Positions 54,514-63,625 are shown, counted from the stretch's first letter. The stretch is 64,000 nucleotides of DNA from Exilibacterium sp. (GCA_028280195.1 JANQMH010000036.1:1-64000); one strand, 5' to 3'. Notes: generated from the letters alone by a model not told the origin. Numbers and translations: made by a program.

Positions 54514-56595
54514 ATGCTGCCATTTGACCCCCTGCAGCCCGACTGGGGCGCTATCGACCCGCTACAGATCACCGGCGCCGCCGAGCTGCGCGCCAACCAA
54601 CTGCTGTTGCCGACTGCGGCCGGGCCGCTGGCGATAACGCTACACGATTTTGGCGTGCGCCTGCGCTTCGGCGAGGCGGCCACCGGGGATTACGGCATGC
54701 TGCTGCGCCAGCCCGAGGCGGCGGCGCTGTCGTTTCAATCCGATGCCGACAGTACCACACTGGCGGGGGCGGGTTTTACCCTGCGCCTGCGGCACAACCC
54801 CTTTGCTTTCGAATGGCTGCGCGGCGAAAGTGTGCTGCAGCGCTCGCCGACCGACGCGCATTTTACCCGTCGCTTTCGCCTGCCGCCGGCGGCCCGCTGC
54901 GAAGGCGGCTGGTTTATGAGTCTGGCGCTGGATGCCGGCGAGCCGGTCTACGGCCTGGGTGAAAAATGGGGCCGGCTGGACAGGCGCGGCCAGTTGCTCG
55001 AATCTTTCAATCGCGATGCCCTCGGCGTCAACGCCGAGGCCTCCTATAAAAACACGCCGTTTGCCTGGAGCCCGCTGGGCTGGGGCCTGTTTGTCCACAC
55101 TCCGGCGGCGGTGACTCACGCGGTCGGCTTTGCACCCTGGTCACAGCGCGCCTACGGCTTTTTTGTCGAGGAGCCGCAACTGGATCTGTTCCTGTTTGCC
55201 GGTGACGGCGGTGCCGATATCATCGGTCATTACACGGCACTGACCGGGCGCGCGCCGCTGCCGCCGCTGTGGAGTCTGGGCGCGATTTTGTCCAAGGCCT
55301 ATTATGCCGATGCCGGCGAACTGCTGGCCACCGCCGCGCGCGTGCGCGAGGAGGGCATGCCCTGCGATGTGATTACGCTCGACGGCCGCGCCTGGCTCGA
55401 CACACAGACGCGCTTTGCCTTCGAATGGGATGCCGCGCGCTACCCCGACCCCGGCGCCGTCATCGCGCAACTGCAGGCGCTGGATTTCAAGCTGTGCGTA
55501 TGGGAGTATCCGCTGGTGTCGGTAAACAACCCGCTGTTTGCCGATATGGCCGCCAGAGGCTGGTTGCTGAAAGACAAAAACAGCGGCGAAGCCTATCGCT
55601 ACCAGTGGGACACCTCGCCGTTTGGCGATGTGCTGACACCGCTGCCGGATTCCGGGCTGGTGGATTTTACCCACCCCGAGGCCTACGCCTTCTGGCGCGA
55701 TCAGCACAAAGCGCTGTTCGATATCGGCGTCGATATGATCAAGGCGGATTTCGGCGAGCAGGTCGAAGCGGATGCGGTGGCCCATAACGGCGACAGCGGC
55801 AGGCAGCTGCACAACGCCTATACGCTGTTGTACAACCGCTGTGTCTACGAGGCGGCGCAACGCTACTGTGCAGCGGGTGCGTTTCTTTTCAGCCGCTCAT
55901 CCTGGGCCGGCAGCCAGCGCTATCCGTCCCAGTGGGGCGGCGATCCGCAGGCCGACTGGGGTGGCCTGGCCGGCAGCCTGCGCGGCGGCCTGAGCTGGGG
56001 TCTGTCGGGAGCGCCTTTTTATGCCACCGATATCGGTGGTTTTTACGGCGACCAGCGCGACGCCGTGCTCTATGTGCGCTGGATGCAGGCCGCGGTGTTC
56101 TCGGCGCATATGCGCCTGCACGGTATCGGCCCGCGCGAGCCCTGGTCCTATCGCCACAGCGAATCCGGCGAGCAGGCCGAAGCTGCCGCGCTGCAGGCGC
56201 TGCAGCTGCGCTACCGGCTGCTGCCCTACCTGCAGCAGGTGGTGCAGCAAGCCTGCGACACCGGCCTGCCCTGCCAGCGGGCCATGGCGCTGGCTTTTCC
56301 GCAGGATCGCGCCGCCTGGGCATTCGAGGAGCAGTTTATGTTCGGCGATAACATGCTGGTGGCGCCGTGCCTGCGTGCCGACGGCGAGGTCGAGTTCTAC
56401 CTGCCCGCCGGGCAGTGGCGGCGCTTCCCCTGCAACAGCGCCTTTGCCGGCGGGCGCGTTCACCGGCTGAAACTGGCGCTGGCGGAATATGCGGTATTTG
56501 TGCGGCAGGGTGAGCGGATTCCGCTGGGGCCGGATATTGTGCATACCGGCGAGTTGAACGGGCAGGTGGTTACCGAACGGCACTGGCAGGCATAG
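54514..56595 (+). CDS. GH31 alpha-glycosidase (YicI-like)
   Basis: A 693-residue family 31 glycosidase with no signal peptide, so cytosolic. The nucleophile aspartate is D412 in DMIKADFGEQ and the acid/base D477 in YPSQWGGDPQADW; DIGGFYG follows near residue 508. These blocks look like E. coli YicI (alpha-xylosidase), and I do not see the Arg/Trp sulfonate pocket of YihQ-type sulfoquinovosidases. Its gene is fused to the isomerase gene with no gap, so it most likely frees the pathway sugar from a glycoside, but the substrate is open. Confidence 0.88.
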   Translation: MLPFDPLQPDWGAIDPLQITGAAELRANQLLLPTAAGPLAITLHDFGVRLRFGEAATGDYGMLLRQPEAAALSFQSDADSTTLAGAGFTLRLRHNPFAFEWLRGESVLQRSPTDAHFTRRFRLPPAARCEGGWFMSLALDAGEPVYGLGEKWGRLDRRGQLLESFNRDALGVNAEASYKNTPFAWSPLGWGLFVHTPAAVTHAVGFAPWSQRAYGFFVEEPQLDLFLFAGDGGADIIGHYTALTGRAPLPPLWSLGAILSKAYYADAGELLATAARVREEGMPCDVITLDGRAWLDTQTRFAFEWDAARYPDPGAVIAQLQALDFKLCVWEYPLVSVNNPLFADMAARGWLLKDKNSGEAYRYQWDTSPFGDVLTPLPDSGLVDFTHPEAYAFWRDQHKALFDIGVDMIKADFGEQVEADAVAHNGDSGRQLHNAYTLLYNRCVYEAAQRYCAAGAFLFSRSSWAGSQRYPSQWGGDPQADWGGLAGSLRGGLSWGLSGAPFYATDIGGFYGDQRDAVLYVRWMQAAVFSAHMRLHGIGPREPWSYRHSESGEQAEAAALQALQLRYRLLPYLQQVVQQACDTGLPCQRAMALAFPQDRAAWAFEEQFMFGDNMLVAPCLRADGEVEFYLPAGQWRRFPCNSAFAGGRVHRLKLALAEYAVFVRQGERIPLGPDIVHTGELNGQVVTERHWQA

Positions 56596-56629
56596 GCGCC
56601 GCCCGCTGAGATAGGCGCCGCCCGCTGAG
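56592..56629 (+). repeat. Perfect 19-bp tandem duplication between GH31 and dctQ
   Basis: ATAGGCGCCGCCCGCTGAG at 56592-56610 is repeated exactly at 56611-56629. The first copy includes the GH31 stop codon. The second runs into the AGGGGGA ribosome site of the TTG-started TRAP small subunit. Confidence 0.9.
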
Positions 56630-56637
56630 GGGGACGA

Positions 56638-57180
56638 TTGATTCAATTCGTTTACAAGCGTATTGTCGCGCCGCTGGCGAGGCTCAATCACGCCGTTTGT
56701 ACCGCTGCCCGCAACCTTGCCGCCGCCCTGGTGGTGGCGATGACTGTCGCCGTACTGATCCAGGTTTTCTGCCGCTATGTGCTGAACGATTCCCTCTCCT
56801 GGAGCGAGGAGTTCGCCAAGGTGATGATGGTCTGGACGGCCTTTCTGGTGGCGCCCTGGGCCTACCGCCGCGGTCTCAATGTTTCCATCGATATTTTTTC
56901 CGAGGCCATGTCCCGCGCCTGGCGCCTGGCGCTGCAGATTTGTCTGAACCTGCTGGTGCTGTGGATCGTCTACCTGTTTTTTATCGAGTCGCTGGCGTTC
57001 TGGGCGCGCGGGCAGGCCATTTCTTCGGCCACCCTGGGTGTGTCGATGGCCTGGTTTTACGCCGTGGTGCCGTTTGGTTTTGCCGCACTGTTTTGCGTCG
57101 GCTGCGAGCTGGTGCTGCGGGATGTACTGGCGCTGCTGGACAGGGAAAATGAATATGCCATAGCCGCTGACCAGCCCTGA
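56638..57180 (+). CDS. dctQ: TRAP transporter small membrane subunit (DctQ family)
   Basis: A 180-residue inner-membrane protein with four hydrophobic helices. The DctQ signature is VFCRYVLNDSLSWSEEFAKV near residue 42, followed by WTAFLVAPWAYRRGLNVSID. It pairs with DctM to take up an anionic substrate with sodium, using the DctP binding protein. The start is TTG 56638 after AGGGGGA. It is 42 bases after GH31, so it belongs to the same operon; the likely substrate is a sulfosugar or sulfolactate. Confidence 0.9.
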   Translation: MIQFVYKRIVAPLARLNHAVCTAARNLAAALVVAMTVAVLIQVFCRYVLNDSLSWSEEFAKVMMVWTAFLVAPWAYRRGLNVSIDIFSEAMSRAWRLALQICLNLLVLWIVYLFFIESLAFWARGQAISSATLGVSMAWFYAVVPFGFAALFCVGCELVLRDVLALLDRENEYAIAADQP

Positions 57181-57256
57181 TTGCGAGCGCCGCAGCGGCG
57201 TCTTTTGAATGAGCGCCAAAACGGCCGAATACAACAATTAACAACGAGCCAACTGC

Positions 57257-58543
57257 ATGTCACTGACCTATTTCTGGGTGTTTATCTTTCTGCTGTCGGC
57301 AGGTATGCCGATAGTCTTTGCCCTGTTGATCGGCCCCGGCGTCAGTTTGCTGGTTGACGATCAGGACATGTTTTTCACCGCTTTGCTGTCCAGACTTTAC
57401 AACGGTATCGACTCCTTTCCGCTAATGGCGGTGCCATTCTTCATTCTCGCCGGCGAGCTGATGAACGCCGGCGGCATTACCCGCGCCATCGTGCAGTTCA
57501 GCCAGGCCATGATCGGTCATTTTCGCGGCGGGCTGGCGCAGATGAACATTCTTTCCTCGGTGCTGTTTGCCGGGCTGTCGGGGTCGGCGGTGGCCGATAC
57601 CTCGGCGCTTGGCAAAATGCTGATTCCGGCGATGGAGCAGAACGGTTATTCACGCCGCTTCGCCGCCGCCATCACCGCCGCCTCCTCAGTGATCGGTCCG
57701 ATTATCCCGCCTTCGGGGATCATGATTTTATATGCCTTCATTATGAACGTATCGGTGGGCGGTCTGTTTGCCGCCGGTATTGTACCGGGGATTATGATCT
57801 GCGCGGGGCTGATGCTGGTAACCCGCCATCTGGCCAAAGTGCGCAACTACCCGGTTGCCGCCGAGCGCACCGGCTGGCGCCAGCGCGGTGTGGTGTTGCG
57901 CAAAACCATTTTGCCATTGTTGACGCCGGTGATCCTGCTCGGCGGTATTCTGCTGGGTGTTTTTACCCCGACAGAGGCGGCCGCCGTGGCGGCTTTTTAC
58001 GCCTTTGTCATTGCGGTACTGGTAACGCGGGCGCTGTCGTGGTCGCAGCTGCCGCAGGTCATTATTCAGGCGACGGTGCAGTCCGGCGTGATTCTGCTGC
58101 TGGTGGGCGCAGCGGTGACCTTTGCCTGGATCATCACGGTCTCCGGTATGGCGGAAATTATCGCCGCGAAAATGACGGCACTGACCGACAATGTCTACCT
58201 GCTGCTGTTGCTCGTCAATTTATTTTTGTTCGTGGTCGGTATGTTTCTCGACGCCGGCCCGGCGATTCTGATACTGGGGCCGGTGCTGGCGCCGATCTTT
58301 CTGGACATGGGTATTCACCCGCTGCATTTTGCCGTGGTGATGTGTGTCAATGTCACTGTCGGCCTGGCGACACCGCCGATGGGGCTGGTGCTGTTTGTGG
58401 CGGCCTCGGTTTCCGGGGAGCGGGCGGAAAAGATCGCCTGGCAGATGTTGCCGTTTCTGGCGGTGGAGGTGGTAGTGATCTTTCTGATTACCTATATTCC
58501 CGCTTTGACCCTGACGGTTCCCGGCTGGCTGGGCTTTTTATAG
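57257..58543 (+). CDS. dctM: TRAP transporter large permease subunit (DctM family)
   Basis: A 428-residue protein with about twelve membrane segments. Family blocks include SFPLMAVPFFILAGELMNAG near residue 55, SSVIGPIIPPSGIMILYAFI near residue 142, and VTVGLATPPMGLVLFVAASV near residue 370. It forms the transport channel with DctQ. ATG 57257 is 76 bases after dctQ, and dctP follows after a 20-bp tandem repeat. Confidence 0.93.
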   Translation: MSLTYFWVFIFLLSAGMPIVFALLIGPGVSLLVDDQDMFFTALLSRLYNGIDSFPLMAVPFFILAGELMNAGGITRAIVQFSQAMIGHFRGGLAQMNILSSVLFAGLSGSAVADTSALGKMLIPAMEQNGYSRRFAAAITAASSVIGPIIPPSGIMILYAFIMNVSVGGLFAAGIVPGIMICAGLMLVTRHLAKVRNYPVAAERTGWRQRGVVLRKTILPLLTPVILLGGILLGVFTPTEAAAVAAFYAFVIAVLVTRALSWSQLPQVIIQATVQSGVILLLVGAAVTFAWIITVSGMAEIIAAKMTALTDNVYLLLLLVNLFLFVVGMFLDAGPAILILGPVLAPIFLDMGIHPLHFAVVMCVNVTVGLATPPMGLVLFVAASVSGERAEKIAWQMLPFLAVEVVVIFLITYIPALTLTVPGWLGFL

Positions 58544-58603
58544 AAGGCCGGCTAAGCACATAAAAGATCGGCTAAATGCACAGAGGATCGGCTAAATGCA
58601 AAA
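58544..58603 (+). repeat. 20-bp tandem repeat, three copies, duplicating the dctP translation start
   Basis: Units run 58544-58563, 58564-58583 and 58584-58603 and share the core GATCGGCTAAATGCA (the first unit is diverged). The third holds the dctP ATG at 58596; the second holds an equivalent ATG at 58576 that is out of frame with dctP. The ribosome site and start codon have thus been duplicated together. Confidence 0.88.
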
Positions 58604-59654
58604 ACTGCGTCTGGTGATTTTTGGCCTGATTACCATTGCCTGCCTGGCCGGCGGCATGTCGGCATCGGTCAGCTCGAGTGAATACACGCTGAAAATCGCC
58701 CTGCTGAGTTCGCCCGACGATGAGGACTACGACGGTTCAGTGGTCTTCAAGGATTATGTGGAAAGCCGCACTAACGGCAGGGTGGAGGTAGAGATCTTCA
58801 CCTCCGGTCAGTTTTGTGGCAGCGAGCGCGAATGTATCGAAGCGATGCAGAGCGGTATTCTGGAAGTCTATATGACCACCATCGGTGGTCTGGGTAATTT
58901 CTTTGGCCCCGGTCAGGTGCTGGATCTGCCCTATGTGTTTCGCGATGACCAGGTGGCGGAGTGTGTCTTTGACGGCCCCTTGCTGAAGGATCTGCGCCGC
59001 GCGGTGCTGGATGCGGAGATGAATATGCGGCTGATGACAGTCTCCAATACCGGCGGCTGGCGCCACTTTGCCACGGTGGAGAAACAGGTGCGGGGGCCGG
59101 CCGACCTGCGCGGGCAGAAAATCCGTACCACGGTGGCGGGCATTCAACAGGAACTGGTGCGGCAGCTGGGCGCCAACCCGACGCCGATCGCCTGGTCGGA
59201 GCTTTACACGGCGATGGCGACGGGTGTTGTGGAAGGTACTAAGAACGGCGTGCAGGATATTGTCGGCGCCAAGCTGCACGAGACCGTCAAGTATCTGACC
59301 CTGGACGGGCACGGTTATATGGGGGCGCTGTGGTGGTTTTCCGAGCCGGCCTGGCAGCGCTTGCCGGCCGATATCAGGCGGGTGGTCTTCGAAGGTTTTT
59401 TGCACTTGAAAAGTGTAACCCGCGCACTGCCGGTGCGGCGGCAGATAGAGGCTTATCAGGTGTTCAGGGAGGCCGGCGGCACTGTCTATGTGCCCACCGC
59501 ACAGGAGAAAGCCGAGTTTCGCCGCGCCGCTGCCGGTATGCGCAGCTGGTTTGTGGAGAATTACGGCAGTGTCTGGGTGGATAAGCTCGATAGGGCGGTG
59601 CTGGATTGTGAGGCGGAAATTGAGCGGGAATTTGCTGATGTCGATGGGGGGTAG
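58596..59654 (+). CDS. dctP: TRAP transporter solute-binding protein (DctP family)
   Basis: A 352-residue periplasmic binding protein. A signal peptide covers residues 1-24, then YTLKIALLSSPDDEDYDGSV begins the mature protein. Family blocks include IFTSGQFCGSERECIEAMQS near residue 68 and the carboxylate/sulfonate-binding arginine in ADLRGQKIRTTVAGIQQELV near residue 168. ATG 58596 lies in a triplicated 20-bp unit. It gives the TRAP system its specificity; with this neighbourhood a sulfonated C3 or C6 compound is likely. Confidence 0.92.
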   Translation: MQKLRLVIFGLITIACLAGGMSASVSSSEYTLKIALLSSPDDEDYDGSVVFKDYVESRTNGRVEVEIFTSGQFCGSERECIEAMQSGILEVYMTTIGGLGNFFGPGQVLDLPYVFRDDQVAECVFDGPLLKDLRRAVLDAEMNMRLMTVSNTGGWRHFATVEKQVRGPADLRGQKIRTTVAGIQQELVRQLGANPTPIAWSELYTAMATGVVEGTKNGVQDIVGAKLHETVKYLTLDGHGYMGALWWFSEPAWQRLPADIRRVVFEGFLHLKSVTRALPVRRQIEAYQVFREAGGTVYVPTAQEKAEFRRAAAGMRSWFVENYGSVWVDKLDRAVLDCEAEIEREFADVDGG

Positions 59655-59847
59655 GGGGCTACCACCGCGACCCTGGTTCGGTGTGTCACTGCACCAACTC
59701 AGGCTTCCGCTTCTCTATGCCAAATAAATAGACCCAGTGAACATACACGCCCGGCCCATTGTTTAACAGGCCCGGTTGAGGTTATTCTTAATGGGCGTTT
59801 AAATCGGCCATAGTCAAAACGATGGGTAGAAAACGGAACAATATCCA

Positions 59848-60468
59848 ATGAGTGTTATCGATTGCATTGTGTTATTTGGCATCATGGTTGCGCTCGCTGC
59901 CCTGCCAAGCTCGAGCGTGGCTCTGGTTGTCGCGCGCTCAGCCACATTGGGTGTCAGCAACGGCATTGCGGCTGCAATCGGAATCGTTATGGGCGACCTC
60001 CTGTTTATCGCCCTGGCGATATTCGGGTTATCCGTAGTTGCTGAAACTATGGGTAGTTTTTTTGTGGTTATTAAGGTTCTTGGCGGCATCTATCTGATAT
60101 GGCTCGGTGTGAATCTGTTGAAATCTGCTGCTGGTCCCGTTCCAGCGCAACCGGATGTGCAGAAAACGCGAAGTCTGGCGGCCAGCTTTGCCGCTGGCTT
60201 GGTATTGACTCTCGGGGATGTGAAGGCAATTTTTTTCTATGTCAGCCTGTTTCCCATGTTCGTAGAGCTGACCGCCTTGACCTCAGCAGATTTGGCGGCC
60301 ATCGTCGCTATTACGATAATCGGTGTCGGGAGTGTCAAGGTAGCCTATGCAATCCTGGCGGGCAAACTGGCTGATTTTGCCCAGCGGCGACAATTTGGCA
60401 GCGCTTCCCGGAAAGTAGCCGGTGGCCTAATGGTCGGCGCTGGCAGCTACTTGATATTGAAAGCCTGA
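59848..60468 (+). CDS. LysE-family exporter
   Basis: A 206-residue inner-membrane protein with six hydrophobic segments and the LysE/RhtB layout: PSSSVALVVARSATLGVSNG near residue 20, VLGGIYLIWLGVNLLKSAAG near residue 76, GLVLTLGDVKAIFFYVSLFP near residue 116. It starts at ATG 59848, 193 bases after dctP, and may be transcribed separately. It could export a small acidic end product of the sulfonate pathway or an amino acid; the sequence does not decide. Confidence 0.83.
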   Translation: MSVIDCIVLFGIMVALAALPSSSVALVVARSATLGVSNGIAAAIGIVMGDLLFIALAIFGLSVVAETMGSFFVVIKVLGGIYLIWLGVNLLKSAAGPVPAQPDVQKTRSLAASFAAGLVLTLGDVKAIFFYVSLFPMFVELTALTSADLAAIVAITIIGVGSVKVAYAILAGKLADFAQRRQFGSASRKVAGGLMVGAGSYLILKA

Positions 60469-60984
60469 AAAGGGCAGGCGGGGCCCGAGAGGGACATTGT
60501 GCTTCGACTACCCCGAATCCGGGTAAGGATTGAGGGGCAGCTTTGCTGGCCAAGCAGGGTTATATAAATAATATTTTTTATAAAAAACTAATATTATCTG
60601 GCTTTAATGACTTGCGGCCGATCGCGCCGTTGTAAAAAAGGCGACGGGACTGTGTTTGGGTTTATCGCGCCAAGGTTCCCGCCAGATTACTGTTATCGCG
60701 GCGGCTGTAGACCTGTTTGACGACTGACATTGCCGGCATTGGCAAACCGCATCTCTCAGCATTTTTCCATCTGAAATCCTGCTATATCGATACCATATCA
60801 ACCATTTAAACTTATATAAGATATATATTGTATTATATAGATGCATTTGCTAATGTGCCCGAATAGTATAAAAAGCAACGATGATCCTTTTTCCGACTGA
60901 TCCTGATTTTTTGCGCAAGCGCCATTGCCTGGCTCACGCAAGCTGTCAGCGAAAACTAATAATGATACGAAGGCGGGAGGTAAT
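60469..60984. other. AT-rich promoter region of the TonB receptor gene
   Basis: These 516 bases are clearly more AT-rich than the coding DNA (for example around 60560-60600 and 60790-60870). I find no gene. The region contains the CTTATATAAG palindrome at 60811-60820. ATTTTTTATAAAAAACTAAT near 60571 can form a weak hairpin and may end transcription of the lysE gene. Confidence 0.55.
60811..60820. promoter_or_regulatory. CTTATATAAG palindrome before the TonB receptor
   Basis: An exact copy of the 10-bp core found before gntR (49877-49886) and before the kinase operon (50871-50880). The flanks differ. It is 165 bases before the receptor ATG, the same distance as the kinase-operon copy from its ATG. 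Probable operator of the UTRA regulator. Confidence 0.7.
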
Positions 60985-63426
60985 ATGTTTCTTACTCGTG
61001 TGTGTTGTCAAAAACCCATAGCTTCTGCACTGGCGCTGGCCTCCCTCGCGGCCGGCGCACCGGCGGTATCGGCTCAGGGCGACGGTGCCTTTTTGCTGGA
61101 GGAGATCGTGGTGACCGCGCAGAAGCGCGAGCAGAACCTGTCCGATGTTCCGGTTGCCGTTACCGCTTTGAGCGGCGATGCCATCGAAGCCATCGGTGCC
61201 ACCAATATCGAAAATATCCAGGCGCTGGTACCGTCGCTGTCGTTCGGCAAGGGCGGCACCAACCGCAACTCCAACCTGTCGCTGCGCGGCGTCGGTACGA
61301 TCTCCTTCAGTGTCGGTGCCGAGCCCAGCGTTTCCACTATCGTCGACGGTGTAGTGATGGCGCGCGCGGGGCAGGCGTTTGCCGATTTGTTTGATATTGA
61401 AAGAATCGAAGTGCTGCGCGGTCCACAGGGCACATTGTTCGGTAAGAACGCCTCTTCCGGGGTAGTCAATATCGTCACCAGGGGCCCCAATACCGAAGAG
61501 TTCGAAGCCTCGCTGGAGGCGGGGTTTTTTGAGGACAACGAGTGGCGTATGAAAGCGATCGCCAGCGGTCCGCTGTCGGACACCGTGGCCTACCGGGTAG
61601 TGGGTTCGGTAGCGGAATTTGACGGCTTTGTGAAGAACAATTTCAATGGCGAAGATATCTACGGCTACGACCGGCAGGGCTTTCGCGGCATGCTGGATAT
61701 CAATCCGAGCGAAAGTGTCAACATCCGTTTGATCGGCGAGTACTATGAAACCGACGATCTGTGCTGTGCCGAATTGATCGCCTTTGACGACGGCAGCCTG
61801 CAGGCGCAGGTTTTTGAAAACGGTATTGTCAATCCCTCCGGCGAGCAGGTGGGTGTCGGCGATATCGACGGTTTCAAGACCGACGAAGTGGCCATTAACG
61901 CCACCCAGAAAACCGAAAACGAGACCACGGGTTTTTCCGCGCATCTGGATTGGGATCTGGGGTTTGCCACCTTTACCGCGATAGCCGGTTACCGCGAATG
62001 GGACAACACCGAACGCCAGGATATCGATGACACCCAGTTCGGCGCCAACGAACGCGCCGGTGATGCGCTGTCGATCTACGCCGGCGCGCCGGTGGCGGAT
62101 TCATACGATACGGTATTGGTCGGCCTCAACACCGCCCGTGACTACGGCCCGCAGACCTGGGAGCAGAGTTCGCTGGAGTTGCGCCTGACATCCCCGGGCG
62201 GCGAGCGCCTGGATTGGCAGGTGGGCGGTTTTATCTGGAACTCCGAGGTCGACAGGACCTTTGCCCGCTATGATGCTCTTTGTGTCGATGACCCCGGCGG
62301 TGTTATCGGCGGAGTCGATATCAGCGGCCTGGCGCCCGGCTCCGAGTGCCCGATAAGCAATATCGTTACCCCTGCGGCACAAGCCGATATGACAGTGGAG
62401 TTTGATAACTGGGCGCTGTTTGGCCAGGCGACTTACCAGTTTACCGAAGACCTGGGGCTGACATTCGGCGCTCGCTATACCGATGATGAAGTCTCCTACA
62501 CCCACAGTCGCGAGCGAGTGGGCGACGAATATATCGATTTGCTCGGCAACAATAACGGCAATCCGAATGATGATGGCGGGGTGTTTGCACTGCAGGTCGA
62601 CAAGCCCGAGACCAGAGATACCGCAAGCGAAACCGATTTTTCTGTCAAGACCGCGCTGCACTACGATATTACCGATTATCTGATGGGCTATGTCAGCTAC
62701 GCCCAGGGTTATAAGGGTCCGGCCTTCAATGTGTTTTTCAATATGCGCGACCCGCAGAACCTGCCGCCGATCGCAGCCGAGGAATCGGATGCTTATGAAG
62801 TCGGCCTGAAATGGCAGTTCGACCGCGCGGTATTGAACCTGGCCTTGTTTCTGCAGGATTACGACGACTTCCAGGCCAACAGTTTTATCCTCACCGCCGG
62901 CGCCGTTACCACTAACCTGACCAATGCCGGGGAGGTGCGCACACAGGGTATCGAATTCGATTTTCTTGCCCAGGCCACCGAAAACCTGCAGTTCTACGGC
63001 GGCATTACCTATGCCAATGCGGAAATCCAGAAGTTTGACTGCAGTATTGCCATTGCCGCGGGGGAGGAGTGTTCGACCCGCAACGGCGAGGATCTGCCCT
63101 TCGCACCCAAGGTCAAGGGCTCGTTTTCCGGCGACTATACCATCCCGCTGGATGCGATGAATATCATTCTGAATACGGGCATCAGTTTTCAAAGTGAGTC
63201 TTTTGCCTCCCAGAATGAGAACGATGCACAGCGCATTCCGGCCTATGCACTGGTCAATACCAGCTTGGCTTTTTCCTGGGACGACGATGCTTACCGCCTG
63301 ACGCTGTACGGCAATAACCTTTTCGATGAGGACTATCCGGCGGCCTACAACGAAAACGGCCGGGTAGTGCGGCTGGCCCGTGACAGTGGTCTCTACTTTG
63401 GCGTTGGCTTCAGGGCCAATTTTTAA
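60985..63426 (+). CDS. TonB-dependent outer-membrane receptor of the sulfonate region
   Basis: An 813-residue receptor. The signal peptide ends near residue 31 (PAVSAQG), then LLEEIVVTAQKREQNLSDVP contains the TonB box and plug start. The plug block is EVLRGPQGTLFGKNASSGVV near residue 150, and the barrel ends in the aromatic GVGFRANF. ATG 60985 follows GGGAGG; the upstream in-frame start is not needed. It probably brings the sulfosugar glycoside across the outer membrane, since the shared palindrome links it to the catabolic genes. Confidence 0.92.
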   Translation: MFLTRVCCQKPIASALALASLAAGAPAVSAQGDGAFLLEEIVVTAQKREQNLSDVPVAVTALSGDAIEAIGATNIENIQALVPSLSFGKGGTNRNSNLSLRGVGTISFSVGAEPSVSTIVDGVVMARAGQAFADLFDIERIEVLRGPQGTLFGKNASSGVVNIVTRGPNTEEFEASLEAGFFEDNEWRMKAIASGPLSDTVAYRVVGSVAEFDGFVKNNFNGEDIYGYDRQGFRGMLDINPSESVNIRLIGEYYETDDLCCAELIAFDDGSLQAQVFENGIVNPSGEQVGVGDIDGFKTDEVAINATQKTENETTGFSAHLDWDLGFATFTAIAGYREWDNTERQDIDDTQFGANERAGDALSIYAGAPVADSYDTVLVGLNTARDYGPQTWEQSSLELRLTSPGGERLDWQVGGFIWNSEVDRTFARYDALCVDDPGGVIGGVDISGLAPGSECPISNIVTPAAQADMTVEFDNWALFGQATYQFTEDLGLTFGARYTDDEVSYTHSRERVGDEYIDLLGNNNGNPNDDGGVFALQVDKPETRDTASETDFSVKTALHYDITDYLMGYVSYAQGYKGPAFNVFFNMRDPQNLPPIAAEESDAYEVGLKWQFDRAVLNLALFLQDYDDFQANSFILTAGAVTTNLTNAGEVRTQGIEFDFLAQATENLQFYGGITYANAEIQKFDCSIAIAAGEECSTRNGEDLPFAPKVKGSFSGDYTIPLDAMNIILNTGISFQSESFASQNENDAQRIPAYALVNTSLAFSWDDDAYRLTLYGNNLFDEDYPAAYNENGRVVRLARDSGLYFGVGFRANF

Positions 63427-63528
63427 CCGCAAAATATTGCCGGCAGACCCGGCCGGTGCCGACATTGCTCGGCGCCGTGCCGCTGCGGCGCCGAACTGAC
63501 AGCAAATTAATATGCTTAAATATAAGAT

Positions 63529-63542
63529 GTCTTGCATAAGTC
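63529..63542. promoter_or_regulatory. Imperfect copy of the UTRA-regulator palindrome
   Basis: GTCTTGCATAAGTC matches GTCTTATATAAGAC at 11 of 14 positions. CTTAAATATAAG, another near match, stands 20 bases upstream at 63515-63526. The pair lies about 300 bases before the molybdoenzyme start and beyond the TonB receptor stop. Its use as an operator is tentative. Confidence 0.4.
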
Positions 63543-63625
63543 AGGTCCCGCCATTAGTATGGGCGGGCGAAGATAAGGTGTATCTCTTCGTTAAATCTGT
63601 GCTTTGTTATTCGGCCATGTGCCGG

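Noticed and set aside
59848-60468. TauE/SafE-type sulfite exporter
   Set aside because: The sequence pattern is LysE/RhtB, a different family; export of sulfite cannot be claimed from it.
60604-60846. 80-codon minus-strand frame in the AT-rich promoter region
   Set aside because: No ribosome site, no domain, and it covers the probable operator of the TonB receptor gene.
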